64,000 bases of DNA from Hyphomicrobiales bacterium (GTDB lineage Bacteria; Pseudomonadota; Alphaproteobacteria; Rhizobiales; Ancalomicrobiaceae), in the NCBI GenBank assembly GCA_021286855.1, contig JAJTBO010000003.1, positions 305,638-369,637 of the forward strand. The letters are read 5' to 3'. Positions 8,372 to 17,322 of this stretch are shown here, in pieces (positions within the stretch are counted from its first letter, which is position 1; every line of letters starts with the position of its first letter). The notes under the pieces are model-generated. The model had not been told where the DNA came from. It did not search any database and was given only the letters and a program-made list of their open reading frames with translations. The position numbers and the translations under genes were made by a program.

Positions 8372-8967
8372 TGCCGACCGACATCGCTCCGGGCTTCGTC
8401 GATCCCGTCCACGAGTCTCAGACGACCTTCCGCGCCGTGCTCGACGCGCTCGCCGAGCCGGGCACGATTCGTCCGATCGCCGGCGTCGCCACCGCGCCCG
8501 CGCCGCTCGCGCCGACCGCCGCCGCTGTCGTGGCGACGCTCTGCGACTTCGAGACGACGGTGTGGCGCGACGAGGCGCTGGCCACACCGGCCGTCGACGC
8601 CTGGGTCGCCTTCCACACCGGCGCGCCGCGCGTCGCGGACCCGCGTGAGGCCGGGTTCGCGATCGTCGCGGCGGGCGAGACGGCGCCCGGCTGGGAGACC
8701 TTCCGGCTCGGCGCCGACATCGACCCGTCGACCTCGACCACCGTCGTGCTGCAGGTCGCCGGCTTCGGCGAAGGTCGTCGCTACCGGCTCTCCGGTCCCG
8801 GCATCGAGACCACCCGCGAGATCGCCATCCTCGGCGCGCCGGCCGATCTGGCGGCGCGCGGCGCGGAAAACCGCGCCCTCTTCCCGCGTGGGATCGACCT
8901 GATCCTCGCCTCGCCGACGGCGGTCGTCGGACTGCCGCGCACCACCCGCATCGAGGAGATCGCCTGA
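8371..8967 (+). CDS. phnH: C-P lyase subunit PhnH
   Basis: A 198-residue PhnH. The N-terminus has GFVDPVHESQTTFRAVLDAL and the later part GPGIETTREI, both typical of the family. PhnH forms the outer subunit of the PhnGHIJ complex; its own catalytic role is not settled. Start and stop each overlap the neighbouring genes by one base. Confidence 0.92.
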   Translation: MPTDIAPGFVDPVHESQTTFRAVLDALAEPGTIRPIAGVATAPAPLAPTAAAVVATLCDFETTVWRDEALATPAVDAWVAFHTGAPRVADPREAGFAIVAAGETAPGWETFRLGADIDPSTSTTVVLQVAGFGEGRRYRLSGPGIETTREIAILGAPADLAARGAENRALFPRGIDLILASPTAVVGLPRTTRIEEIA

Positions 8968-10097
8968 TGTACGTCTCCGTCAAGGGCGGCGAGGCGGCGA
9001 TCCGCCGAGCCCACCGCCTGCTCGCCGATCGTCGTCGTGGGTCTCGCGACGTCGCCGAGATCGGCTCCGACCAGATCGCCGAGCAGCTGACGCTGGCCGT
9101 CGACCGCGTCATGAACGAGGGCTCTCTGCACGACCGGGCGCTCGCCGCGCTGGCGATCAAGCAGGCGCGCGGCGATCTCGTCGAGGCGGCCTTCCTCGTC
9201 CGCGCCTATCGCACCACGCTGCCGCGCTTCGGCGCGTCGCGGCCGATCGACACCGCCGAGATGGTGGTCGAACGGCGCATCTCGGCGACCTACAAGGATC
9301 TCCCCGGCGGACAGATCCTCGGGCCGACCTTCGACTATACCCACCGGCTGATCGACTTCGGCCTCGAAGAAGCGAGCGAGACGCCCGGACCGGAGGCGGC
9401 CGACGCCCTCCCCGTCACGCCGGGCTCGACGCCGCGCGTCACCGAGCTTCTCGCCCGCGAAGGCCTCGTCGAGGTCGAACCGCGCGGCGAGGACGGCGAG
9501 GTCGGCGACCTCACCCGTTCGCCGCTGCGCATCCCGGCGAAGCGCGACGTGCGGCTGCAACAGCTGGCCCGCGGCGACGAGGGCTTCCTTCTGGCGCTCG
9601 GCTATTCGACCCAGCGCGGCTTCGGCTCGACCCATCCCTTCGCCGGCGAAATCCGGATCGGCCGGGTCGAGGTCGAATTCGACGTGGCCGAACTGGGGTT
9701 CGCCGTGCCGCTCGGCGAGATCACGGTCTCCGAATGCCAGATGATCAACCAGTTCTCCGGTTCGGCCAAGGTCGCGCCGACCTTCACCCGCGGCTACGGC
9801 CTCGCCTTCGGCCAGGCCGAACGCAAGGTGATGGCGATGGCGCTGGTCGATCGGGCGCTCAGGACCGAAGAGCTCGGCGGCGAGGTGATCGCGCCGGCGC
9901 AGGATCAGGAATTCGTCCTGGCGCACGCCGACAACGTCCAGGCGACCGGCTTCGTCGAGCATCTGAAGCTGCCGCACTACGTCGACTTCCAGGCCGAGCT
10001 GGCGCTGGTCCGGGCCATGCGGGCCGAACACGCGGCGCGCGCCGAGGCGGACGCTGCCGACGTCGTCGAAGACCATTTCGAGGAGGCGGCCGAATGA
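8967..10097 (+). CDS. phnI: C-P lyase subunit PhnI
   Basis: A 376-residue PhnI, the nucleosidase-like subunit that in E. coli, with PhnG/H/L, exchanges the adenine of ATP for phosphonate to give a ribose-1-phosphonate 5-triphosphate. Typical segments are MYVSVKGGEAAI at the N-terminus, YKDLPGGQILGPTFDYTHRL (residues about 110-130), and LGYSTQRGFGSTHPFAGEIR (about 210-230). It overlaps phnJ by four bases. Confidence 0.94.
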   Translation: MYVSVKGGEAAIRRAHRLLADRRRGSRDVAEIGSDQIAEQLTLAVDRVMNEGSLHDRALAALAIKQARGDLVEAAFLVRAYRTTLPRFGASRPIDTAEMVVERRISATYKDLPGGQILGPTFDYTHRLIDFGLEEASETPGPEAADALPVTPGSTPRVTELLAREGLVEVEPRGEDGEVGDLTRSPLRIPAKRDVRLQQLARGDEGFLLALGYSTQRGFGSTHPFAGEIRIGRVEVEFDVAELGFAVPLGEITVSECQMINQFSGSAKVAPTFTRGYGLAFGQAERKVMAMALVDRALRTEELGGEVIAPAQDQEFVLAHADNVQATGFVEHLKLPHYVDFQAELALVRAMRAEHAARAEADAADVVEDHFEEAAE

Positions 10098-10999
10098 ACG
10101 CGCCCACCCCCACCCCGGCGACCGGCTACGCCTTCGCCTATCTCGACGAGCAGACCAAGCGGATGATCCGCCGCGCCATCCTGAAGGCGGTGGCGATCCC
10201 CGGCCATCAGGTGCCGTTCGCCTCGCGCGACATGCCGATGCCCTATGGCTGGGGCACCGGCGGCATCCAGGTGACGGCGGCGATCCTCGGGCGCTCGGAC
10301 GTGCTCAAGGTGATCGACCAGGGCGCCGACGACACCACCAACGCGGTGTCGATCCGCGCCTTCTTCCAGAAGACGGCGAGTGTCGCGGTGACGACCAAGA
10401 CGGCGGAGGCGACCGTCATCCAGACCCGCCACCGCATTCCGGAAAAGCCGCTCACCGCCGGTCAGACCCTGGTCTTCCAGGTGCCGATCCCGGAGCCCCT
10501 GCGCTTCCTCGAGCCGCGCGAGACCGAGACGCGGGTGATGCATGCGCTCGCCGACTACGGCCTCATGCACGTCAAGCTCTACGAGGACGTCGCCAAGCAC
10601 GGGCGGATCGCCAAGACCTACGCCTATCCGGTCGAGGTCGAGGGCCGCTACATGATGGATCCCTCGCCGATCCCGAAGTTCGACAACCCGAAGCTCCACA
10701 TGAGCCCGGCGCTCCAACTCTTTGGCGCGGGCCGTGAAAAGCGGATCTACGCGCTGCCGCCCTTCACCGCCGTCAAGAGCCTCGACTTCGAGGATCACCC
10801 GTTCGAGCGGACCAAGTTCGAGGCTCCTTGCGCGCTGTGCGGGGCGACCGATGCTTATCTCGACGAGGTGGTGACCGACGACCGGGGCGGACGGATGTTC
10901 GTCTGTTCCGACACCGACCATTGCGAGGAACGGCGGGCGGCGGGGCATCGCGGCGCGATGCTCGCCGATACGGCCGGCAACGAGGAGAACGTGCGATGA
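10094..10999 (+). CDS. phnJ: Carbon-phosphorus lyase, radical SAM PhnJ
   Basis: A 301-residue PhnJ, the radical SAM enzyme that cleaves the C-P bond and releases an alkane and ribose 1,2-cyclic phosphate 5-phosphate. The family motif C-X2-C-X21-C-X5-C is intact near the C-terminus (CALC ... VCSDTDHC). The glycine that carries the radical in E. coli (Gly32 in IPGYQVPF) corresponds to G37 in IPGHQVPF. All residues needed for activity that can be judged by eye are present. ATGA overlap with phnI upstream and with phnK downstream. Confidence 0.96.
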   Translation: MNAPTPTPATGYAFAYLDEQTKRMIRRAILKAVAIPGHQVPFASRDMPMPYGWGTGGIQVTAAILGRSDVLKVIDQGADDTTNAVSIRAFFQKTASVAVTTKTAEATVIQTRHRIPEKPLTAGQTLVFQVPIPEPLRFLEPRETETRVMHALADYGLMHVKLYEDVAKHGRIAKTYAYPVEVEGRYMMDPSPIPKFDNPKLHMSPALQLFGAGREKRIYALPPFTAVKSLDFEDHPFERTKFEAPCALCGATDAYLDEVVTDDRGGRMFVCSDTDHCEERRAAGHRGAMLADTAGNEENVR

Positions 11000-11769
11000 G
11001 CGCGTCGCTGATCGAGGCGCGCGGCCTCACCAAATGGTACGGCGACCGGCTCGGCTGCCGCGACGTCTCCTTCGACGTCTGCGAGGGCGAGGTGCTGGCG
11101 ATCGTCGGTGAATCCGGCTCGGGCAAGTCGACGCTGCTGTCGCTGCTCTCCGGCCAACTGCCGGCGACCTCGGGCGAAGTGCTCTACCGCACCCGCGACG
11201 GCGAGGTGCGCGAACTGAGCACGCTCTCCGAGGCCGAACGGCGGTTCCTGTTCCGCACCGACTGGGGCTTCGTCCATCAGGACGCGGCGCAGGGGCTTCG
11301 GATGGGCGTTTCGGCCGGCGGCAACGTCGGCGAGCGGCTGATGGCGGTCGGGGCGCGAAACTACGGCAAGATCCGCGCGACGGCGGAGGATTGGCTGGAG
11401 CGGGTCGAGATCGATCCGACCCGGATCGACGAGAAGCCGACCGCCTATTCCGGCGGCATGCGCCAGCGGCTGCAGATCGCCCGCAATCTCGTCACCGCGC
11501 CGCGCCTCGTCTTCATGGACGAGCCGACCGGCGGGCTCGACGTCTCGGTGCAGGCGCGCCTTCTCGACCTCGTCCGGCGGCTCGTCGCCGACATGGGGCT
11601 GGCGGTGATCGTCGTCACCCACGACCTCGCGGTGGCGCGGCTCCTGTCGCACCGGATCATGGTGATGCGGCGGGGGCGGGTGATCGAGGCGGGGCTCACC
11701 GACCGCGTCCTCGACGATCCGCGCGAGGCCTATACCCAGCTCCTCGTCTCCTCGATCCTGCAACCGTGA
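10996..11769 (+). CDS. phnK: C-P lyase ATP-binding subunit PhnK
   Basis: A 257-residue ABC-type ATPase with Walker A GESGSGKS, signature YSGGMRQR and Walker B LVFMDEP. It is not a transport ATPase: in E. coli PhnK docks on the PhnGHIJ core. The start ATG overlaps the phnJ stop (ATGA). Similar to oppD/nikE-like ATPases, but the operon position settles the call. Confidence 0.93.
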   Translation: MSASLIEARGLTKWYGDRLGCRDVSFDVCEGEVLAIVGESGSGKSTLLSLLSGQLPATSGEVLYRTRDGEVRELSTLSEAERRFLFRTDWGFVHQDAAQGLRMGVSAGGNVGERLMAVGARNYGKIRATAEDWLERVEIDPTRIDEKPTAYSGGMRQRLQIARNLVTAPRLVFMDEPTGGLDVSVQARLLDLVRRLVADMGLAVIVVTHDLAVARLLSHRIMVMRRGRVIEAGLTDRVLDDPREAYTQLLVSSILQP

Positions 11770-11777
11770 GGCCGGTC

Positions 11778-12494
11778 ATGACCACGAACGAACCGATCCT
11801 CGCGGTCGAGGGCGTCGCCAAGTCCTTCGTCATGCATCTGCGCGGCGGGCTGACCCTGCCGGTGGTCGATCACGTCGCCTTCACGGTCTCGGCCGGCGAG
11901 TGCGTCGTGCTCGGCGGACCGTCGGGGGCCGGCAAGTCGTCGATCCTGAAGATGGTCTGGGGCAACTACGGCGTCGACGCCGGCTCGATCCGGGTGCGGG
12001 ACTGCGACGGCGTCGTCGACGTCGCCACCGCGGCGCCCCGCGAGATCCTGGCGCTCAGGCGCTCGACGATGGGCTACGTCAGCCAGTTCCTGCGCGCCGT
12101 GCCGCGCGTTTCGACCCTCGACGTGGTGATGGAGCCGGCGCTGGCGCAGGGCCTCGACGAAACGACGGCGCGGGCGCGCGCCGCGGAGCTTCTGGCGCGG
12201 CTCAACGTGCCGGAGCGGCTGTGGAGCCTGCCGCCGGCGACCTTCTCGGGCGGCGAGCAGCAGCGCGTCAACATCGCGCGCGGTCTGATCTCTCGGGTCG
12301 ATCTTCTCCTCCTCGACGAGCCGACCGCCTCGCTCGACGCGGTCAACCGCGCCGTCGTCGTCGATCTGATCGAGGCGAAGAAGGCGGCCGGGGTGGCGAT
12401 GCTCGGCATCTTCCACGACGCCGACGTGCGCGACCGGGTCGCCAGCCGCATCGTCGACGTCACCAGCTTCTCCTCGCACGAGGCCGCCGCATGA
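11778..12494 (+). CDS. phnL: C-P lyase ATP-binding subunit PhnL
   Basis: A 238-residue ABC-type ATPase (Walker [10 protein letters not shown], signature FSGGEQQR, Walker B LLLLDEP). PhnL is needed with PhnGHI for the first nucleotide-exchange step. It begins eight bases after phnK and overlaps the next gene by four bases. Confidence 0.93.
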   Translation: MTTNEPILAVEGVAKSFVMHLRGGLTLPVVDHVAFTVSAGECVVLGGPSGAGKSSILKMVWGNYGVDAGSIRVRDCDGVVDVATAAPREILALRRSTMGYVSQFLRAVPRVSTLDVVMEPALAQGLDETTARARAAELLARLNVPERLWSLPPATFSGGEQQRVNIARGLISRVDLLLLDEPTASLDAVNRAVVVDLIEAKKAAGVAMLGIFHDADVRDRVASRIVDVTSFSSHEAAA

Positions 12495-13123
12495 CCGATA
12501 TCGCGAACCCGAAGATCCCGGCCGAGGGCAAGTTCGGCGAAGGCGTGACGCTGCGCGAGGCCGCGATCGGCAAGCATGTCGAACTCGGCGAGCGGGTCTA
12601 CGTCGAGTATTCGACGATCGGCGACTTCTCCTACGTGATGCACGACTCGTCGGTCGCCGACACGACGATCGGCCGCTTCACCGCGATCGCCGCCTGCGCC
12701 CGGATCGGGCCGCCGAACCATCCGCTCGACCGCGCCACCATCCACCGGCTCTCCTACACGCCGGAATATTATTGGCCGGCGCAGACGCGCGACGCCGAGT
12801 TCTTCGTGAAACGCCGGGCTGCGCGGGTGACGATCGGCAACGACGTGTGGATCGGCCACGGCGTCACCGTGCTCGCCGGCGTCACCGTCGGCGACGGCGC
12901 GGTGATCGCGGCCGGGGCGGTCGTCGCCAAGGACGTTCCGCCCTACACGATCGTCGGCGGCGTCCCCGCCAAACCCTTGCGCCGACGGATGTCGGAAGAA
13001 CTCGCCGAGCGGATGGTCCGGCTGGCCTGGTGGGACTGGTCACACGACCGTCTCGAAGCGGCCGTAGAGGACTTCAAGACGCTCTCCGTCGACGCCTTTC
13101 TCGAGAAGCACGAACGCCCATGA
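12491..13123 (+). CDS. Hexapeptide-repeat acetyltransferase of the phosphonate operon
   Basis: A 210-residue left-handed beta-helix acyltransferase of the type found in phn operons (the DapH/GlmU-like phosphonate metabolism group). Hexapeptide repeats run from about residue 15 to 70 and again from about 117 to 160 ([19 protein letters not shown]), ending in the VGGVPAKPL loop typical of acetyl-CoA binding. The segment between the two blocks is a loop insertion with a conserved-looking NHPLDRAT. The substrate is unknown; an aminoalkylphosphonate or a C-P lyase intermediate is plausible from context only. ATGA overlaps on both sides place it firmly in the operon. Confidence 0.82.
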   Translation: MTDIANPKIPAEGKFGEGVTLREAAIGKHVELGERVYVEYSTIGDFSYVMHDSSVADTTIGRFTAIAACARIGPPNHPLDRATIHRLSYTPEYYWPAQTRDAEFFVKRRAARVTIGNDVWIGHGVTVLAGVTVGDGAVIAAGAVVAKDVPPYTIVGGVPAKPLRRRMSEELAERMVRLAWWDWSHDRLEAAVEDFKTLSVDAFLEKHERP

Positions 13124-14310
13124 ACGCCCATGACGCCCCCTTCGCCGGAGAAACGGCGCCCGAAACCGTCGGATCGATCGCGATCGCCGCGCGCCGGATC
13201 GTGCTCGCCGACCGGGTCGTTCCCGGCACCGTCGTCGTCGAGAACGGCGCGATCGTCGCGATCGAAGAGGATCGGATCCTCGCCGAGGCGGTCGACTTCG
13301 GCGACGATCTCCTGATCCCCGGCCTCGTCGAACTGCACACCGACCACATCGAGCCGCACTACAGCCCGCGGCCGAAGGTGTTCTGGAACCCGTTCTCGGC
13401 CGTCTTCGCCTATGACGCGCAGATCGCCGGAGCCGGCATCACCACCGTCTTCGACAGCCTGCGGGCCGGCACCGACGGCGATCGCCATTCGCTCGGCGCG
13501 GGGTTGTTCCTGCTCGGCGAGGCGGTCGACCGGGCCAAGGCGACGGGGATGCTGCGCGCCGACCACCACACGCATCTTCGCTGCGAGATCTGCTCGGTCG
13601 ACGTGATCGAGCAGACGCGCGAGTATCTCGACCGCTTCGACGTGCGGCTGATGTCGCTGATGGACCACACGCCCGGTCAGCGCCAGTTCCGCGACGAGGC
13701 GAAGCTGCGCGACTATTACCGCGGCAAGTCGTCGGGCAAGTCGGAGGCGGATCTCGACGCCTTCTTCGAGCACCGCAAGGACCTGCATCGCCGCTACGCC
13801 GCCGACTATCGCCGCATCCTGGTCGATCTCGGCCACGAGCGCGGCATCGCGCTGGCGAGCCACGACGACACCACCGCCGATCACGTCGTCGAATCGCTCG
13901 AGCACGGCGTTTCGGTCGCCGAATTCCCGACCACGGTCGAGGCGGCGGCGGCGAGCCACGCGGCCGGCCTCTCCGTGCTGATGGGCGCGCCGAACGTGGT
14001 GCGCGGCGGCTCGCATTCGGGCAATGTCTCGGCGATCGAACTGGCGGAGGCCGGCGTCCTCGACATCTTGTCGTCGGACTACGTGCCGGTCAGTCTGATC
14101 GAGGGCGCCTTCGGCATCGCCGGGGTCGCCGCCGTCGGCGGTCTTGCCGGCGCGATCCGCACCGTCACCAAGAACCCGGCCGAGGCGACCGGGTTCACCG
14201 ACCGCGGCGAGATCGCGGTCGCCAAGCGCGGCGATCTCGTCCGCGTCGCCGAATTCGAGGGTCACCCGGTGGTGCGCGAGGTCTATCGGGTCGGACGCAG
14301 GGTGTCGTGA
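13120..14310 (+). CDS. phnM: Ribose 1-phosphonate triphosphate diphosphatase
   Basis: A 396-residue amidohydrolase-superfamily protein that removes pyrophosphate from ribose-1-phosphonate 5-triphosphate. Metal-binding motifs are visible: HTDHIEPH (about residue 75), HHTHLRCE, and SHDDTT. The start overlaps the upstream stop. A perfect tandem 10-base duplication (GAACGCCCAT twice) covers the start, giving two ATGs 10 bases apart; only the first is in frame with the protein. Confidence 0.94.
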   Translation: MNAHDAPFAGETAPETVGSIAIAARRIVLADRVVPGTVVVENGAIVAIEEDRILAEAVDFGDDLLIPGLVELHTDHIEPHYSPRPKVFWNPFSAVFAYDAQIAGAGITTVFDSLRAGTDGDRHSLGAGLFLLGEAVDRAKATGMLRADHHTHLRCEICSVDVIEQTREYLDRFDVRLMSLMDHTPGQRQFRDEAKLRDYYRGKSSGKSEADLDAFFEHRKDLHRRYAADYRRILVDLGHERGIALASHDDTTADHVVESLEHGVSVAEFPTTVEAAAASHAAGLSVLMGAPNVVRGGSHSGNVSAIELAEAGVLDILSSDYVPVSLIEGAFGIAGVAAVGGLAGAIRTVTKNPAEATGFTDRGEIAVAKRGDLVRVAEFEGHPVVREVYRVGRRVS

Positions 14311-14906
14311 TGGACGATCGCAGCGAGGCGCTCGAACCCGGCGAGGAGCCCGGCATGGAGGATCTGCCGGGCAGGCTGATCCTGGTGGTCGGGCCGTCGG
14401 GGGCGGGCAAGGACACGCTGATCGAGGCCGCGCGGGTGACGCTCGCCGGCGACGGCAGATGGGTGTTCCCGCGCCGGATCGTGACGCGCCCCGCCTCGGA
14501 AGCGGAAGACAACATCGAGGCCGACGAGGCCTCGTTCCTCCAGGTGCGCGCCCGTGGCGGCTTCGCCCTCGCCTGGAACGCGCACGGCCACTGGTACGGC
14601 GTGCCGGCCTCGATCGACGCCGATCTGGCGCGTGGCGCGCGGGTGGTCGTCAACGTGTCGCGTTCGGTGATCGCCGAGGCGCGGCGGCGCTGGCCGGACG
14701 TCACCGTGATCGAGGTGACGGCGCCGACCGACGTGCTCGCCCGGCGGGTCGCGGCGCGGGCGCGGCCGAGCGACGGGGCGGGACCGCAGCGGCTCGCCCG
14801 CCGTTTCGAGCCGGGCGACGCGCCGGTCGCCGACGCCACCATCGACAACGGCGGCGAGCTCGACACGGCGATTTCCGCCTTTCTCGACGCCGTCGTCGAC
14901 GCCTGA
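14310..14906 (+). CDS. phnN: Ribose 1,5-bisphosphate phosphokinase
   Basis: A 198-residue guanylate-kinase-like P-loop protein (GPSGAGKDT near residue 31). PhnN makes PRPP from ribose 1,5-bisphosphate and ATP, closing the C-P lyase pathway. The fold is supported by the RIVTRPAS segment and a central EVTAPTDVLARRV. The ATG overlaps the phnM stop (TGATG); a GTG three bases upstream is possible. The first 20 residues before the P-loop are longer than in E. coli. Confidence 0.92.
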   Translation: MDDRSEALEPGEEPGMEDLPGRLILVVGPSGAGKDTLIEAARVTLAGDGRWVFPRRIVTRPASEAEDNIEADEASFLQVRARGGFALAWNAHGHWYGVPASIDADLARGARVVVNVSRSVIAEARRRWPDVTVIEVTAPTDVLARRVAARARPSDGAGPQRLARRFEPGDAPVADATIDNGGELDTAISAFLDAVVDA

Positions 14907-14914
14907 GGATCCCG

Positions 14915-15610
14915 ATGAGCCGACCGCGCCTCGCCGTCTATTTCGCCCCTTCGCCGACCTCCCGCCTGTGGCGCGAGGCGAGCCGGATCATCGGTTGGGA
15001 CGCGGAGGCCGGGGCGCGCCTGCCCTTCCCGAGCGATGCGCCGTGCAGCGATCCGGATTGGGAGGCGCTGACGGTCGATCCGCGCCGTTACGGCTTTCAT
15101 GCGACGCTGAAGGCGCCGTTCGAACTGGCGGAGGGGACGAGCGAGGCCGATCTGATCGCCGCCGCCGCGACGTTCTCGTCCGAACGCACGCCGTTCTCGA
15201 TCGATCTCTCGCCGGCGCTGCTCGGCGACTTCGTCGCCTTTAGGCCGGACGTCCCCTCGCCGGCCCTCGACCGGCTGGCCGCGGACTGCGTCGTCGCCTT
15301 CGAGCCCTTCCGCGCGCCGCTCGACGCGGCCGAGCGGGCGCGTCGGCTCGGCGCCGATCCGAGCCCGGACAAGATCGAACGGGTCGACCGTTGGGGCTAC
15401 CCCCACGTCTTCGAGCACTTCCGCTTTCACATGACGCTGACCGGCCGGCTGCCGGAGGCGCGGCGCGAGCCGGTCCGGGCGGCGCTGGCGGCCCTCGTCG
15501 GCGATCTCGGACGCAACGTCGCGATCGATCAGATCGCGTTGTTCCGGCAGGAGCGGCGCGACGGGCCGTTCCTGGCGCTGGCGCGTTTCCCCTTCGGCGG
15601 CGGCGCGTGA
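14915..15610 (+). CDS. DUF1045 phosphonate-operon protein, 2H phosphoesterase-like
   Basis: A 231-residue protein of the DUF1045 family seen at the end of many phn operons. It carries two H-x-T motifs, FHATLK (H62) and FHMTLT (H172), about 110 residues apart, which is the signature of 2H phosphoesterases (RNA ligase / cyclic phosphodiesterase fold). It lies eight bases after phnN. No phnP is present in the window, so a role in opening ribose 1,2-cyclic phosphate is an attractive inference. Family assignment is solid; activity is not established here. Confidence 0.82.
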   Translation: MSRPRLAVYFAPSPTSRLWREASRIIGWDAEAGARLPFPSDAPCSDPDWEALTVDPRRYGFHATLKAPFELAEGTSEADLIAAAATFSSERTPFSIDLSPALLGDFVAFRPDVPSPALDRLAADCVVAFEPFRAPLDAAERARRLGADPSPDKIERVDRWGYPHVFEHFRFHMTLTGRLPEARREPVRAALAALVGDLGRNVAIDQIALFRQERRDGPFLALARFPFGGGA

Positions 15611-15613
15611 GCC

Positions 15614-16132
15614 TCAGACGGCGTCGGGATCGCGGCGGTCGTCGAGGGTGATCTGCAGGAAGGCGAGGTCGAGCCAGCGGCCGAACTTGCAGCCGACCTC
15701 CGGCATCAGCCCGACCGTCACGAAGCCGAGCTTCTCGTGCAGGCGGATCGAGGCGAGGTTGCCGGCCTCGACGCCGGCGACCATCGCATGTTTGCGCAAG
15801 AGACGGGCGCGGGTCAGCAACTCGCGCATCAAGGCCTCGCCGACCCCCTGCCCGCGCGCCGAAGCGGCGACATAGACCGAATGCTCGACCGTGTGGCGAT
15901 AGCCGTCGAAGGGGCGCCAGTCGCCGAAGGTGGCGTAGCCGGCGACCGCGCCGTCCGCGGCCTCGGCGACGAGGATCGGATAGCCGGCGGCGCGGCGATC
16001 GGCCATCCAACGGGCGCGGTTGTCGCGGTCGACGAGCTTCTCGTTCCAGATCGCCGTCGTGTTGGCCACGGCGTCGTTGTAGATCGCGGTGATCCCGTCG
16101 AGATCGGCTTCGGTCGCGTCGCGCAGCTGCAT
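15614..16132 (-). CDS. GNAT acetyltransferase (phosphinothricin N-acetyltransferase-like)
   Basis: A 172-residue GNAT protein. MQLRDATEADLDGITAIYND at the start, ARGQGVGEALM (acetyl-CoA loop, about residue 90) and NLASIRLHEKLGF near 125 are typical of the Pat/Bar/YncA group. The start is the ATG before QLRDATEAD; the open frame upstream lacks conservation. It ends four bases from the DUF1045 stop, convergently. The group acetylates phosphinothricin or methionine derivatives; given its neighbours a C-P or aminoalkylphosphonate substrate is possible, but it lies on the other strand and is not part of the operon. Confidence 0.8.
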   Translation of the reverse strand: MQLRDATEADLDGITAIYNDAVANTTAIWNEKLVDRDNRARWMADRRAAGYPILVAEAADGAVAGYATFGDWRPFDGYRHTVEHSVYVAASARGQGVGEALMRELLTRARLLRKHAMVAGVEAGNLASIRLHEKLGFVTVGLMPEVGCKFGRWLDLAFLQITLDDRRDPDAV

Positions 16133-16182
16133 CGGCTTCGTCTCCCTGCTCGTCGCCGTCGTGCCCCGGAACCGCGTCGCGG

Positions 16183-17322
16183 TCAATCGAGGGTGCGGCG
16201 GAAACGGGTCAGGGCGATGCCGGCGTAGAGCAGGATGAAGACGACGAGCATCGACCATTCCCAGGCGATCGCCGGCGTCTCCGCCCCCTTCAGCATCACC
16301 GCCCGGACGATGCGCAGGAAATGGGTGAGCGGGAAGCATTCGCCGATCGTCTGCGCCCAGCCCGGCATGCCCGAGAAGGGGAACATGAAGCCGGAGAGCA
16401 TCAGCGACGGCAGGAAGAAGAAGAAGGTCAGCTGCATCGCCTGCATCTGCGTGCGGGCGAAGGTGGAGATGAAATAGCCCATCAGCACCAGCGACAGGAC
16501 GAAGGTCAGCACGGTGGCGAGAAGGAGGAGGAGCGAGCCGACGAACGGCACGCCGAACAGCGCCTTGGCGGCGACCAGCACCACCACCACCTGGACGCCG
16601 CCGACGCCGAGGAAGGGCAGGACCTTGCCGAGCATGATCTCCATCGGCGTCGCCGGCATGGCGAGCAGGTTCTCCATGGTGCCGCGCTCGGTCTCGCGGG
16701 TCAGCCCCATGGCGGTCATCATCACCATCGTCATCTGCAGGATGACGCCGAGCAGACCCGGAACGATGTTGTACTGCGAGACGCCTTCCGGGTTGTAGCG
16801 ACGATGGACGACGATGGAGAGCTGCTTCCGCATCTGCGCGTCCATCTCCGCCGCCTCGCCCTTCTCGCGGGTCAGCGCGTCGCGGGCGACGGTGGAGAGC
16901 GCGCCGAGCGCGCCGGAGGCGGCGGCCGGGTCGGTCGCGTCGGCGTCGACGAGAATGCTCGGCTCGTCGCCGCGATCGACGCGCGCGCCGAGATCGGAGG
17001 GGATCGTCACCAGGAACACCACCTCGCCGGAGGCGATCAGATGTTCGGCCTCGGCGAGGCTCGCCGGCCGCTGGCGGAACCGGAAATAACCGGAGGTCTC
17101 CATCGCCGTGGCGATGGCGCGGGCGTAGTGGCCGCCGTCCATGTCGAGCAGGGCCGAAGGCAGGCCCTTCGGATCCGAATTGATCGCAAAGCCGAACAGC
17201 AGGAGCTGCATGATCGGCACGCCCAGCATCATCGCGAAGGTGATGCGGTCGCGCTTCATCTGGATGAATTCCTTGAGCAGCACCGCCAGAAGCCGCGAGC
17301 CGGACAGAGACAGATCGATCAC
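16183..17322 (-). CDS. ABC-2 type exporter permease
   Basis: A 379-residue permease of the YhhJ/YbhR type: one N-terminal membrane helix, a long extracytoplasmic domain (about residues 45-175), and five or six C-terminal helices with the ABC-2 segment FFFLPSLMLSGFMFPFSGMP near residue 300. Only one permease gene is present, so it should act as a homodimer; E. coli ybhFSR has two. Its start overlaps the ATPase stop by four bases. Substrate unknown; the family exports drugs, cations or lipid-like compounds. Confidence 0.88.
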   Translation of the reverse strand: MIDLSLSGSRLLAVLLKEFIQMKRDRITFAMMLGVPIMQLLLFGFAINSDPKGLPSALLDMDGGHYARAIATAMETSGYFRFRQRPASLAEAEHLIASGEVVFLVTIPSDLGARVDRGDEPSILVDADATDPAAASGALGALSTVARDALTREKGEAAEMDAQMRKQLSIVVHRRYNPEGVSQYNIVPGLLGVILQMTMVMMTAMGLTRETERGTMENLLAMPATPMEIMLGKVLPFLGVGGVQVVVVLVAAKALFGVPFVGSLLLLLATVLTFVLSLVLMGYFISTFARTQMQAMQLTFFFFLPSLMLSGFMFPFSGMPGWAQTIGECFPLTHFLRIVRAVMLKGAETPAIAWEWSMLVVFILLYAGIALTRFRRTLD

